The notes under the pieces were generated by a model. That model ran no database searches, was not told the origin of the DNA, and saw nothing but the letters and a program-made list of their open reading frames with translations. The position numbers and the translations under genes were made by a program. A stretch of 50,700 nucleotides of DNA, from assembly GCA_017470245.1 (NCBI GenBank), contig JAFUEV010000062.1, forward strand, positions 1-50,700, in the 5' to 3' direction. Positions 1 to 8,644 of this stretch are shown piece by piece (the stretch's first letter is position 1; each line of letters begins with the position of its first letter). The stretch comes from a bacterium (lineage in GTDB: Bacteria > Cyanobacteriota > Vampirovibrionia > Gastranaerophilales > Gastranaerophilaceae).

Positions 1-1
1 A

Positions 2-202
2 ATTGACGGAGAAATAAAATTGGATTTAGATTATAGCGAAGATTCACACGCACAAGTTGACAGCAATGTTGTAATGACAAAATCCTCCCAAATTATAGAA
101 TTTCAAACGACAGCAGAAGGTGCACCTTTTGAAAAGTCACAACTGGACGAAATATACAATCTGGCAAATGAAGCAATTCAAAAGATAATTTCTATTTATT
201 AA
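2..202 (+). CDS. rph: RNase PH, C-terminal part (5' end lies outside the window)
   Basis: RNase PH is a phosphorolytic 3'-5' exoribonuclease that trims tRNA 3' ends. An open frame runs from base 2 to a TAA at 200-202 with no convincing internal start, so this is the last 66 codons of a gene that begins upstream of the window. The visible residues LDLDYSEDSHAQVDSNVVMT and, later, TAEGAPF with an LAN..I..I ending match the conserved C-terminal block of RNase PH, where Asp residues of the D-Y-x-E-D-S region contribute to the active site. The last 11 bases overlap the end of the convergent gene at 192-1553. Identification rests on this C-terminal block only, but the block is very characteristic. 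Confidence 0.9.
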   Translation: MDGEIKLDLDYSEDSHAQVDSNVVMTKSSQIIEFQTTAEGAPFEKSQLDEIYNLANEAIQKIISIY

Positions 203-1553
203 ACTCACTAAATTGCTTATATATTTCAGGAGTTTTTTGATTTTTAGCAAATGTATAAAAATCAAGGTTTTTAGTTGCATTATCTTTCTGTTGTTTGTTA
301 TATCTGAATTGAGTCCATAATCTGGTAATAGCAGATAACGTAAAGCCCATAAACAATAGACTAAATGCGTAAGGAATTGCGGTAACAATAGCTTTTTCTT
401 TAGTCAATCTTGCAAGTTCCGAATTAGAAGATGTCCCTCTTTCTTTAGCAATTTTTTCGGCTAACTTTGGCAATTCTTCCCTTAACGGTGTTTGTAATTT
501 CCCGTCAGCGGTTCTTTTTACTATATCAGGAAACTTATTCTTATTTTTCAAAATTTTTGTAAATCCTTTTTCAAACAATTCACCACCAAATATAGTATAG
601 AAAACAACCAATGGAACTCTTGTCCATACTTCTGCGACATCAAGTTTACCTCTGTCTTCAGCCGCTTTAGAATATCCAAACAGCCCAAGAATCGCAGTTA
701 AAGCTAATTGACCTTTACTTAATGCCAGTTTGCCATTGTCATTTGAAAAATCAAGACTAAATTTACTTATAGTATTTTTAATTTTGTCATTTTTTAAACC
801 AAGTTTACCGACTCCGTTTGCAATAACCTTGCCAGGTTCTAAAATTCCCTTTGAAATACTTTGTAATTTTTCGGATTTATGACCTGTAGCTGCAAGTAAA
901 AGACCTGATGCAATGCCTATTGAAGATATTATAGCTGTTTTTTTTAATTGTTTTTTAGAATTTTTCTCAACTCGTTCTTGTTGAGCTTTGTCTTCTTTCT
1001 CTTCATGAGTTTTATCTAAATTAGCAATATTATTAAAATTACTCTTATTGAAAGTTTTTAAAGTAAAAAGGTTTTTTGCAAAGCTCAAAGTATACTCTGC
1101 AACAGGAATAGCAGCACAAGCAAGAACAATACCTGCTTTTGTTGAAATAGCACGTTTTTTTACTTCTTCTGTTAATGTTTTATTCTTTGTGATTTGTTCT
1201 ATTGAATTAGGAATTTGTTTATTTATATTTTCTCTAATAGTTTTTGGAGCAAGATTTTTGAAAATTCCGTTTCTAAAAAGTTTTTCACCTAAAAGAGGTG
1301 AAGCAAAATAAAAAATACCTGACTCTAAAAATTCAAGAAAACTCATTTCGGCGAAATCTGCTTTACTACGGGAAAATATAGCCTTAGGTGCCCAATTTGT
1401 AGCAGTATCTTGTATAAATCTTGTAGAAGAAAGATTTTCCTGTGATTTTATAAATAAGTCTGCAGCTTTAGTTAAAAATTGTCCGTTACCTTTAAACGAC
1501 TGATTATTATATGTATTTACTTTATTTATTTTATTATTGACTGATGTTATCAT
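192..1553 (-). CDS. lineage-specific membrane-associated protein with N-terminal SFKG tag
   Basis: I do not recognise a named family. The 453-aa product starts with a short Asn-rich stretch and an SFKG motif at residues 19-22, a tag also seen near the N-terminus of other proteins in this window. The body contains several moderately hydrophobic segments: around residues 80-95 (LEFLESGIFYFASPLLG), 140-160 (AGIVLACAAIPVAEYTL), 205-225 (IISSIGIASGLLLAATG), 330-345 and 395-415. It also has a long Lys/Glu-rich linker near 180-205. The segments could be membrane helices or buried helices of a soluble helical protein. The ATG at 1553 has a good Shine-Dalgarno (GGGGA, about 8 nt upstream). The gene stands alone and converges on rph with an 11-base overlap. 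It resembles the product at 1851-3422 in general layout (helical, hydrophobic segments, Lys-rich), which suggests a shared lineage-specific class. Function unknown. Confidence 0.75.
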   Translation of the reverse strand: MITSVNNKINKVNTYNNQSFKGNGQFLTKAADLFIKSQENLSSTRFIQDTATNWAPKAIFSRSKADFAEMSFLEFLESGIFYFASPLLGEKLFRNGIFKNLAPKTIRENINKQIPNSIEQITKNKTLTEEVKKRAISTKAGIVLACAAIPVAEYTLSFAKNLFTLKTFNKSNFNNIANLDKTHEEKEDKAQQERVEKNSKKQLKKTAIISSIGIASGLLLAATGHKSEKLQSISKGILEPGKVIANGVGKLGLKNDKIKNTISKFSLDFSNDNGKLALSKGQLALTAILGLFGYSKAAEDRGKLDVAEVWTRVPLVVFYTIFGGELFEKGFTKILKNKNKFPDIVKRTADGKLQTPLREELPKLAEKIAKERGTSSNSELARLTKEKAIVTAIPYAFSLLFMGFTLSAITRLWTQFRYNKQQKDNATKNLDFYTFAKNQKTPEIYKQFSEFNK

Positions 1554-1591
1554 TAATTTTTCCCCTGTTAAAATTTTGTATAAAACTAAAA

Positions 1592-1613
1592 AAGCTGCCT
1601 TTGAAGGCAGCTT
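1592..1613 (-). terminator. intrinsic terminator read on the minus strand
   Basis: An 8-bp perfect stem (AAGCTGCC with GGCAGCTT) encloses a 6-nt loop. On the minus strand it is followed by a T-rich tract (TTTTTAGTTTTA), as expected of a rho-independent terminator. It lies upstream of the gene starting at 1553, so it must end a separate minus-strand transcript coming from the right. The only candidate there is the tiny reading frame at 1635-1721. Confidence 0.7.
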
Positions 1614-1634
1614 CTAAATTATTTTAACGAGGTT

Positions 1635-1721
1635 TCACATTCGCAACAAATAATGACTGCCTGACTTACTGCCTTGCATTTGCATCATCATATTCATCAT
1701 CATTTGTACGTTTGTAAACAA
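1635..1721 (-). CDS. possible 28-aa Met-rich small protein
   Basis: A TTG codon at 1721, preceded at normal spacing by AAAGGA, opens a frame that reads FTNVQMMMNMMMQMQGSKSG and then SHYLLRM before a TGA. Nine of the roughly 28 residues are Met. Initiation at the in-frame ATG at 1703 would give a 22-aa peptide. A clean intrinsic terminator follows about 20 nt after the stop, which is the main reason to take such a short frame seriously. No homologue is known to me. It could also be a noncoding RNA that ends at this terminator, or the remnant of a longer gene. Confidence 0.3.
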   Translation of the reverse strand: MFTNVQMMMNMMMQMQGSKSGSHYLLRM

Positions 1722-1792
1722 AATTATATGTCCTTTTCTATAAGCATAGAATAACTCTCAAAAATACAGTTGTCAATATTACACTTAACTAT

Positions 1793-1821
1793 TTGTCATA
1801 TTTTGGCAAATTTTGTATATG
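1793..1821 (+). promoter_or_regulatory. sigma-70-type promoter for the gene at 1851
   Basis: TTGTCA at 1793-1798 and TATATG at 1816-1821 are separated by 17 bp. The predicted start would be near 1828, leaving a leader of about 23 nt before the ATG at 1851. The -35 is close to consensus and the -10 matches at four of six positions. Confidence 0.5.
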
Positions 1822-1850
1822 ATGTGGTTTATAATAGCGGTAAGGTAACT

Positions 1851-3422
1851 ATGACAAATATTTTAAATTCTACAATCAACACACAACGTTCCCAAATACC
1901 ACCTGTAAAGAATGATAATGTAAAATATGCATTATCAAAATCAAAGCAGGTTGTTTCAGACGGGTTTGAGAACAGTTCAGTTACAAAAGTTATAACTGAT
2001 GATGACAACAACGCAAATAATAAAAAATTATCAATTATGATGGTACCTTTTTTAATGGGTGTTGATAATATAGTAGAAACTTCAATAGCAGGAACGGGAA
2101 ACAACGGTTTATTAAAAAAAATTGCAAATGTAGGAGATAGAATTTCTCATACATTGAAAATTGATAACATAATATCAAAACAATCAGGCTCAAGAATAAG
2201 CAAATTTTTACATAATAACAGATTTTTTAAATATTTTACAAATGATTTTAAAACAATTCCAAAATCACCTTTTGCAAAAGGTGTAAAAATGGCAGAAACA
2301 TTTACAAATGAACTCATATCCAATATTGGTGAAGTTGCGAAATCACAACAATTTGAAACTGTTTCACAGTCATTACCGGAAGAAACATCAAAAATCATAG
2401 CAGATATTGCAGAAAGAGGTGCAGGAGCAAATGTTCCTGTAAAATCACTTTTAAAAGCAACCGATGAATTAATAGCAAACGGAATAGATACATTAAAAGA
2501 AGGCAATTTACTAACAAAATATTCAGGATTGTCTGCAACAAAAAATAAATTAGTCACAGCAATGTCAGAAATGGGAGATACTGTACTTGGCAGCGGCGCA
2601 GCAAAAGCTGCACTTAAAACTAAAAATATAATAACTTATGGCGGTGGATTATTAAGCATGTACTTTATGGCAACCGCACTAATAAACGCCGTAAAAGCAG
2701 CAAAAGAAGCACCAAAAGGTGAAAAGAAAAGTACCTTTATGCATGTACTTTCGGAACAATATGTCGGAATTATTTTATTCCAGCCAAGTATGAATCTTTT
2801 GTATAAAGCCGGCGGAAATAAATACAGAGGAATGACTGCTGAAGCAAGAAACACTTTAAAAAATCTTATACAATCAACGAACTCTAATCCTTCATTAACA
2901 AAAGAAGGACTAAAGATAGCAAAAATTCAAAGAGATTTATTGATAAAAGGTGTCGATAAAGATAAAGTTATGGCACTTTCCGGTAAAACATTACAAGAAG
3001 TAAAGACTTTGGCAAAAACACTAAAAGGACAAGGTGCCAAACTAAAATTCTGGGAAAAACCATTGAAATTTGCCGGCAGAATTTTATCGGCAGGTTTAGA
3101 TAAAATGAAAATTCAAAAAATTGTAACTTTACCTAAAAAATTGCCTTTCATTGGTAATGAAATCAAAATACCACAACCTACATTAAAAGGTGTCGCAGGC
3201 GGTTTGTTGCGTTTTGCAATAATTATGTTTGTATTACAACCTTTGCTTCAAAAACCATTAACAAAATTAACACATAAAATATTTGGTGAACCAAAAGCAT
3301 ATTTAGCTAAAAATAATAAAAAGACAAACGAACATACATCAACGGTAAATCCCATTAATGTAAATCAAACTTCAGCTGAAAAACAAGAAACAAACCTTAT
3401 AAAAATTTGGGAAAATAAATAA
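1851..3422 (+). CDS. lineage-specific helical/membrane protein, 523 aa
   Basis: I do not recognise a family. The frame is open from 1770, but the ATG at 1851 follows a better promoter and a GGTAAGGT-like ribosome site, so I place the start there. The N-terminus (MTNILNSTINTQRSQ) is polar and Asn/Thr-rich like other lineage-specific proteins in the window. Hydrophobic stretches occur near residues 60-75 (MMVPFLMGVDNIV), about 275-290 (GGGLLSMYFMATALINAV), about 310-325 (VGIILFQPSMNLLY) and close to the C-terminus (GGLLRFAIIMFVLQPLL). The rest is Lys-rich and helical, and the tail is hydrophilic. It shares general character, but not obvious sequence identity, with the product at 192-1553. A membrane or secreted role is possible, but nothing in the sequence names one. 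Confidence 0.75.
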   Translation: MTNILNSTINTQRSQIPPVKNDNVKYALSKSKQVVSDGFENSSVTKVITDDDNNANNKKLSIMMVPFLMGVDNIVETSIAGTGNNGLLKKIANVGDRISHTLKIDNIISKQSGSRISKFLHNNRFFKYFTNDFKTIPKSPFAKGVKMAETFTNELISNIGEVAKSQQFETVSQSLPEETSKIIADIAERGAGANVPVKSLLKATDELIANGIDTLKEGNLLTKYSGLSATKNKLVTAMSEMGDTVLGSGAAKAALKTKNIITYGGGLLSMYFMATALINAVKAAKEAPKGEKKSTFMHVLSEQYVGIILFQPSMNLLYKAGGNKYRGMTAEARNTLKNLIQSTNSNPSLTKEGLKIAKIQRDLLIKGVDKDKVMALSGKTLQEVKTLAKTLKGQGAKLKFWEKPLKFAGRILSAGLDKMKIQKIVTLPKKLPFIGNEIKIPQPTLKGVAGGLLRFAIIMFVLQPLLQKPLTKLTHKIFGEPKAYLAKNNKKTNEHTSTVNPINVNQTSAEKQETNLIKIWENK

Positions 3423-3453
3423 TATATACAAAATTATTATATAAACAATAATA

Positions 3454-3469
3454 TGCTATAATCCAATCA
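3454..3469 (+). promoter_or_regulatory. extended -10 promoter with the predicted start at the ATG (leaderless)
   Basis: TG-C-TATAAT (3454-3462) is a perfect extended -10. The usual start position, 7 nt after the last T, is base 3469, which is the A of the ATG of the next gene. No Shine-Dalgarno precedes that ATG. The -35 position (TTATTA, 3434-3439) is poor, as is common for extended -10 promoters. Confidence 0.55.
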
Positions 3470-4263
3470 TGGCAAATTTGGAAAATAAATTTAATTCAGA
3501 AGAAAAGCTGGAAGCAAAAATTCACAGTTTTTGTTGCAGTGTTTTATCTGATGAAAAATTAAAAGAGTTGGAATTTAAAAGATTACCTTTTCACCTCTTG
3601 GGCATAATTTGTATATTGGTAAATATTGCCTCTATAATTTCTAATTTTGTATTTTTTGCAAAAAGAAATGAATGGGTATTTAACTATAATATAAATGACA
3701 TAATTTTATACGTTTTTCTGTCAACAATAGTCATATATATTATTAATTATAAAGCTTATTCAAATTTTATAAAAAATCAAGTTATATTGATACTTTTTAG
3801 ATATGCAGGTGCTTTTAAATTCGGAAAAAAATCACAAGTAAATTTTATAATAAATCAATTAAGACCTGATCTTCCATCTTATTTGGATTGTCATTGTACA
3901 GACAGATTCACAGGGAAATACAAGAATACGTCAGTTGATATTATTAAATTTACACTGAGTCGATTAAAATTTATTCCTCATATATTCGGAAAATGTTTTG
4001 ACGGTTTATTGATTAGAATACCATATAATCGTAAATATGGAGCAGTAAAAAAATTACTTGCACGCAGAGAAGATGGAATTGATGATATAACAATAACAGT
4101 AAGAGACAGTTATATGTGCATTATCGTTTCAGCACCAAGGAAAATTTGGTTTACATTCAGTTTATTATTTCCAGCAACAAACAGAACCGTATATACAAAT
4201 ATAATAAAAGAAATAGTAATTTTACAAAGAATTATTGATAAATTTATACCAAATGAAGAATAG
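3469..4263 (+). CDS. DUF3137-like membrane protein
   Basis: This 264-aa protein has two membrane helices at about residues 44-66 (LLGIICILVNIASIISNFVF) and 80-100 (DIILYVFLSTIVIYIINY). A soluble domain follows that resembles DUF3137: a D-x-F-x-G-x-Y segment near residue 145 (TDRFTGKYKNTSVDI), then F-D-G-L-L-I-R-I-P near 185, and a C-terminal hydrophobic strand-helix unit ending in a long helix. DUF3137 proteins are membrane-anchored and of unknown function. There is no Shine-Dalgarno before the ATG. An extended -10 sits so close that the mRNA is probably leaderless. A strong hairpin directly after the stop ends the gene. The family call is by pattern and was not tested against a profile. Confidence 0.6.
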   Translation: MANLENKFNSEEKLEAKIHSFCCSVLSDEKLKELEFKRLPFHLLGIICILVNIASIISNFVFFAKRNEWVFNYNINDIILYVFLSTIVIYIINYKAYSNFIKNQVILILFRYAGAFKFGKKSQVNFIINQLRPDLPSYLDCHCTDRFTGKYKNTSVDIIKFTLSRLKFIPHIFGKCFDGLLIRIPYNRKYGAVKKLLARREDGIDDITITVRDSYMCIIVSAPRKIWFTFSLLFPATNRTVYTNIIKEIVILQRIIDKFIPNEE

Positions 4264-4292
4264 AAAAGGCGGAATTAATAATTCCGCCTTTT
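4264..4292. terminator. bidirectional intrinsic terminator
   Basis: A 13-bp perfect stem with a 3-nt loop (AAAAGGCGGAATT paired with AATTCCGCCTTTT) lies between two convergent genes. A-rich and T-rich edges make it usable in both directions. The same AAAAGGCGGAA core recurs in the terminator at 37550-37576. Confidence 0.9.
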
Positions 4293-4309
4293 CTGAATGT
4301 AACTTTAAA

Positions 4310-6079
4310 TTATTCACCAACTGATATATAGCAATCTTTTCTTTTGTTTATATATGTTGTATGTAATAATTCGTGCGACTTATGTGAATTTGGTTTTTCA
4401 AGATGTTTAGCATATAAATCCTTAATTTCAGGATTTTCATGAGATTTTCTCCATTGACCTTGCTCATCATCTGTATACAAACCTTTTGCACGTTCTTCTT
4501 TTATATTTGAATCATTGCAGCTAATAGGTTGACCTCCACCGTTAATACATCCGCCAGGACATGCCATAACTTCAAGAAGTTGATAATCTGCTTTACCTTC
4601 TTTGATTTCTCTCATGCATTTTTCAGCTTCTTTTAACGTATTAACAATTTTAACCTTAAGTTTTGTACCTTTAAGATCAAGTTCAACAGTTTTAACACGT
4701 TTTGTGCCTCTCATTTCATCAATAACAACATTTTTTAATGTTTCACCTGTCACAACTTCGTATGCAGTTCTTGCAGCAGCTTCTGCAACACCACCTGAAA
4801 CACCAAATATTGTACCTGCACCTGTATATTTTCCAAACGGAGAATCAGGTTTTTCACCTTTTAATGATTTAAAATCTATACCTGCTGATTTTATCATTCT
4901 GCCAAGTTCTTGAGTTGTTAAAACATAATCAATTTCTTGCCTGCCATCAGCCATTTTGAATTGAGCTCTTTTTGCTTCATATTTTTTAGCTGTACAAGGC
5001 ATTATAGAAACGCTTACAAGATTTTCCGGCGTTATATCTTTATAATATGTCGGAACATATTCTCTTATAATTGCCCCTAACATACCTTGAGGTGACTTAC
5101 AAGTTGATAAATGAGGTAACATATCAGGATGTTGAAGTTCCAAAAATCTTACCCACCCCGGACAACAAGATGTAAACATCGGAAGAACACCGCCATTATT
5201 CAATCTATCAATAAATTCATGAGCTTCTTCCATAATTGTTAAGTCAGCAGAGAAATTAGTATCAAATACCAAATCAAAACCAATTGCTCTTAATGCCGCA
5301 TTAATTTTTTCGGTTGAATTTTCTCCTGGTTCAAGTCCGAACATTTCACCAATGGCAACACGAACAGAAGGTGCAAATTGAACAACTACCTTTTTATTTG
5401 GATTAGTTATTTCTTTCCAAACTTCATCTACTTCAGATTTTATTGTTAAAGCACCTGTTGGACATACTGCAGCACATTGTCCGCAATTAATACATTCACT
5501 TTCAGCTAACGGTTTTCCTGCCATAGGTTCAACAACCGTTTTACTGCCTCTGTTTGCAAAACCTAATACTTGCAAGCCTTGATGTTCAGAACAAGCTCTG
5601 ACACATGCACCGCAAAGAATACATTTATTATTATCTCTAACTAATGCATAAGAGCTATCGTCAATATGTGACCATTCTTCTCTGGGGGCATATTTTTTAA
5701 CATGTTTAATACCATATTCTTCAGCATATTTTTGAAGCTCACAAGAACCTGATTTATCACATGTTGTACACTCTCTGTCATGGTTTGCAAGAAGTAATTC
5801 AAGAACCATTTTTCTGATTTTTCTTGTTCTCTCGGTATTTAAATATACCTTAACACCTGCTTGAGGAGGCATTGTACAAGAAGAATTTATTGTTCTTCTC
5901 CCGTTTGGTTCTTCAACTTCTACAACGCATAATCTGCAAGCACCAAAAGAAGTCAAATCAGGTCTGTAACATAATGTCGGAACATTCATGCCTGCTTTTC
6001 TGATAACTTCCAATAAGTTAGGTTCATTTGTAAACTCAACTTCTTTGCCGTCAATAATTAATTTTTTTATATCTGTCAT
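4310..6079 (-). CDS. hydA: [FeFe] hydrogenase catalytic subunit HydA
   Basis: This is the catalytic subunit of a multimeric, probably electron-bifurcating [FeFe] hydrogenase that makes H2 from NADH and reduced ferredoxin. The order is a plant-type [2Fe-2S] domain (C37, C48, C51, C68), a His/Cys [4Fe-4S] site (H100, C104, C107, C113) and a 2[4Fe-4S] ferredoxin domain (C153-C163 and C196-C206). The H-cluster domain follows, with all three signatures: TSCCPGW (303-309), MPCTAKKYE (360-368) and MACPGGCINGGGQP (505-518). All cluster ligands are present, so it should be active. At 589 aa it has the usual size for HydA/HndD. It is the last gene of hydCBA, 11 bp after hydB, with GAGGAAAT before the ATG. 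A strong terminator follows. H2 release is the expected electron sink of a fermentative anaerobe. Confidence 0.96.
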   Translation of the reverse strand: MTDIKKLIIDGKEVEFTNEPNLLEVIRKAGMNVPTLCYRPDLTSFGACRLCVVEVEEPNGRRTINSSCTMPPQAGVKVYLNTERTRKIRKMVLELLLANHDRECTTCDKSGSCELQKYAEEYGIKHVKKYAPREEWSHIDDSSYALVRDNNKCILCGACVRACSEHQGLQVLGFANRGSKTVVEPMAGKPLAESECINCGQCAAVCPTGALTIKSEVDEVWKEITNPNKKVVVQFAPSVRVAIGEMFGLEPGENSTEKINAALRAIGFDLVFDTNFSADLTIMEEAHEFIDRLNNGGVLPMFTSCCPGWVRFLELQHPDMLPHLSTCKSPQGMLGAIIREYVPTYYKDITPENLVSVSIMPCTAKKYEAKRAQFKMADGRQEIDYVLTTQELGRMIKSAGIDFKSLKGEKPDSPFGKYTGAGTIFGVSGGVAEAAARTAYEVVTGETLKNVVIDEMRGTKRVKTVELDLKGTKLKVKIVNTLKEAEKCMREIKEGKADYQLLEVMACPGGCINGGGQPISCNDSNIKEERAKGLYTDDEQGQWRKSHENPEIKDLYAKHLEKPNSHKSHELLHTTYINKRKDCYISVGE

Positions 6080-6090
6080 GATAATTTCCT

Positions 6091-7950
6091 CTACTGTTTA
6101 CTTATTGCCTTAAACGGACAACTGTTCAAGCAAGCCTCACATTTAATACATTTAGACTGATCAATCTTATGAGGATTTTTAACAGTTCCTTCAATTGCAC
6201 CAACAGGACATGTTCTGGCACATTTTGTACAACCTTTACACAATTCAGGATTGATTGAAATTTTCTTCATAGCGGTACAAACACCTGCTGGGCATTTTTT
6301 ATCTCTGATGTGAGCAATATATTCATCCTTAAAGTATTTTAATGTTGATAGTACCGGGTTTGGAGCTGTTTTACCTAAACCGCATAATGAACCATCTTTT
6401 ACGGTTTTTGCAAGATCTTCAAGTCGTTCAATATCTTCCATTTCACCTTTACCGGCAACTATTTTTTCCAATATTTTTAATATGTTCTTAGTACCTTCAC
6501 GACAAGGAACACATTTACCACAACTTTCATTCTTAGTGAAATTCATAAAGAATCTTGCTACTTCAACCATACAAGTATCTTCAGCCATAACAACAAGTCC
6601 GCCTGAACCTATCATAGCACCAGCCTGAAGTAAACTATCATAATCCATTGTTATATCAAGATGTTGTTCAGTTAAGCAACCGCCTGAAGGTCCACCAATT
6701 TGTACAGCTTTGAATTTCTTACCGCCTCTGATACCACCACCGATATCAAAAATAATTTGTCTTAAAGTTGTACCCATAGGAACTTCAATTAAGCCTGTAT
6801 TATTAACTTCACCGGTTAAAGCAAATGTTTTAGTACCTTTTGATTTTTCTGTACCCATTTTAGCAAACCAATCTGCACCATTTAATATAATCAAAGGAAC
6901 ATTTGCTAAAGTTTCAACATTGTTGATTAAAGTAGGTCTGCCGAACAAACCTTTATTAGCAGGGAACGGTGGTTTCGGTCTTGGCATACCACGTTCACCT
7001 TCAATTGAAGCAATAAGAGCGGTTTCTTCACCACAAACAAATGCTCCTGCACCTTCTTTAATATGTATTGTAAATGAGAAATCACTTCCCATAATGTTTT
7101 TCCCTAAATAATGCTTTTCTTCAGCATCAGCAATAGCTTTTCTAAGTCTTTTTATTGCAAGAGGATATTCTGCACGAACATAGATATATGCTTCATCAGC
7201 ACCAATTGCGAAACCTGCTATTGCCATACCTTCAAGAAGTTTATGAGGATCACCTTCCATAACACTTCTATCCATGAAAGCACCCGGGTCACCTTCGTCA
7301 CCGTTACATACTACATAGGATTTTCCACCTCTGTTTGCTGCTGTAAATTTCCATTTAATACCGGTCGGGAAACCACCGCCGCCACGACCTCTTAATCCGG
7401 ACTTTGTAATTGTATCAATAACAGAATCAGGATTGTTTTCGTCTATAACTTTTGCAAGAGCTTCATAACCTCTTACAGATATAGCTTCTTCAATAGATTC
7501 GGCATTAATTTTACCGCAATTTTTTAATGCAGTACGTGTCTGTTTTGCATAGAAATTAATATCATCATTTTTATGAACATGTTCATGAGTTTTAGGGTCT
7601 GTATATAAAAGTCTTTCTACGGGTTTGCCGTCTTTTATATGACTTTCAAAAATTTCTTCAACATCAGCTTCTTTTACTTTTACGTATGTAACATGTTTAT
7701 CGGGAATAATAACTAAAACACCTTGTTCGCAGAAACCGTGACATCCTGTCGGAACAATTGTCATTTTATCATATTCCGTAATTGTTGAAACATTTGCACC
7801 AAGTTCTCTGAATTTTTCAATTACTTTTAATGAACCGTTTGCTACACATCCAGTCCCTGCACAAACTAATACCCTTAAACCTTGAGCTTTTATATGTTCT
7901 TGTGCTTTCTTTTGTTCATCTAAAATTTGTGTTGTTAAATTAGCTACCAT
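6091..7950 (-). CDS. hydB: bifurcating hydrogenase flavoprotein subunit HydB (NuoF-like)
   Basis: This NADH- and FMN-binding subunit passes electrons between NAD(H), ferredoxin and HydA. The order is an N-terminal thioredoxin-like [2Fe-2S] domain (C30, C35, C70, C74), then the NuoF-type FMN/NADH domain with a Gly-rich GLRGRGGGGFPTGIKW segment near residues 185-200 and CNGDEGDPGAFMDR near 220. The [4Fe-4S] motif ESCGKCVPCREGT follows near 480, and two C-terminal [4Fe-4S] motifs (CKGCTKCARTCP and CIKCEACLNSCP) end the protein. The 619-aa length matches HydB/HndC proteins of trimeric bifurcating hydrogenases. It begins 2 bp after hydC with a strong AGGAGGA site and is followed by hydA. Confidence 0.95.
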   Translation of the reverse strand: MVANLTTQILDEQKKAQEHIKAQGLRVLVCAGTGCVANGSLKVIEKFRELGANVSTITEYDKMTIVPTGCHGFCEQGVLVIIPDKHVTYVKVKEADVEEIFESHIKDGKPVERLLYTDPKTHEHVHKNDDINFYAKQTRTALKNCGKINAESIEEAISVRGYEALAKVIDENNPDSVIDTITKSGLRGRGGGGFPTGIKWKFTAANRGGKSYVVCNGDEGDPGAFMDRSVMEGDPHKLLEGMAIAGFAIGADEAYIYVRAEYPLAIKRLRKAIADAEEKHYLGKNIMGSDFSFTIHIKEGAGAFVCGEETALIASIEGERGMPRPKPPFPANKGLFGRPTLINNVETLANVPLIILNGADWFAKMGTEKSKGTKTFALTGEVNNTGLIEVPMGTTLRQIIFDIGGGIRGGKKFKAVQIGGPSGGCLTEQHLDITMDYDSLLQAGAMIGSGGLVVMAEDTCMVEVARFFMNFTKNESCGKCVPCREGTKNILKILEKIVAGKGEMEDIERLEDLAKTVKDGSLCGLGKTAPNPVLSTLKYFKDEYIAHIRDKKCPAGVCTAMKKISINPELCKGCTKCARTCPVGAIEGTVKNPHKIDQSKCIKCEACLNSCPFKAISKQ

Positions 7951-7952
7951 TA

Positions 7953-8444
7953 TTATGCTTCCTCCTTTATAAGAGTATCAAGAATTATACTTACCGCATC
8001 AGAGGTCATTTGAGGATATACTTTATCATTTATAACAACAACGGGAGCAAGCCCGCAAGCACCTAAACAACTTACAATTTCTAATGAGAATAAGCCGTTA
8101 TCACTTGTAATTTTACCTTCTTTTAAGTTTAACTTGTTTCTGATAGCGTTAAGAACAGGCATTGAACCTCTAACGTGACAAGCTGTACCGTCACATACTT
8201 TTATTTCATATTTACCTTTCGGTTCTAATGAAAATTGAGCATAAAATGTTGCAACGCCGTATACTGTAGCAGGCGACAAACCTTCAACTTTTTCGCCAAT
8301 GTATGTCATTGCTTCTTCAGGAAGGTATTTATATACTTCCTGAACTTTTTGTAACATTGCAATAAGGTATGATTTTTTATACTCGTATTTTTCGAGAATA
8401 TCATTTAATACTCGAAAATCCAACTTTGTGCAAGTTCCAGTCAT
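7953..8444 (-). CDS. hydC: bifurcating hydrogenase [2Fe-2S] subunit HydC (NuoE-like)
   Basis: This small NuoE-type subunit carries one [2Fe-2S] cluster and docks on HydB. The 163-aa length is typical. The four ligands are visible as C84 and C89 (KVCDGTACHVRGS) and C126 and C130 (SCLGACGLAPV). The N-terminal helical part (LxEKYxYKKSYLIAMLQKVQ..Y.YLPE) is also characteristic. It is the first gene of the hydCBA operon, with a textbook AGGAGG 8 nt before the ATG and a sigma-70-type promoter upstream at 8485-8513. Confidence 0.95.
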   Translation of the reverse strand: MTGTCTKLDFRVLNDILEKYEYKKSYLIAMLQKVQEVYKYLPEEAMTYIGEKVEGLSPATVYGVATFYAQFSLEPKGKYEIKVCDGTACHVRGSMPVLNAIRNKLNLKEGKITSDNGLFSLEIVSCLGACGLAPVVVINDKVYPQMTSDAVSIILDTLIKEEA

Positions 8445-8484
8445 TAATTTCCTCCTAATATACTAACAATTTGAGTACATTTAA

Positions 8485-8513
8485 AATATATCATGGAGAA
8501 ATTTTATAAACAA
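8485..8513 (-). promoter_or_regulatory. promoter of the hydCBA operon
   Basis: On the minus strand, TTGTTT (8513-8508) and TATATT (8490-8485) are 17 bp apart, and the -10 is extended by TG at the right place (TGA-TATATT). Transcription would start near 8478, giving a leader of about 34 nt that contains the AGGAGG of hydC. I see no palindrome that clearly indicates an operator. Confidence 0.65.
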
Positions 8514-8644
8514 GTTTACGAGTTATGCCACAATCGATTAACATCAATTTTTTGTCATTAAATTACGTAGAAAAGGCACAAAAATGCTACAATATTCACT
8601 ATTAATAAATTAATAGTATAAAATATCACAAAATATTAAAAATA

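Noticed and set aside
2147..2557. 136-codon frame antisense to the gene at 1851-3422
   Set aside because: Composition is that of a mirror frame and the plus-strand gene has a promoter, a continuous frame and sensible protein.
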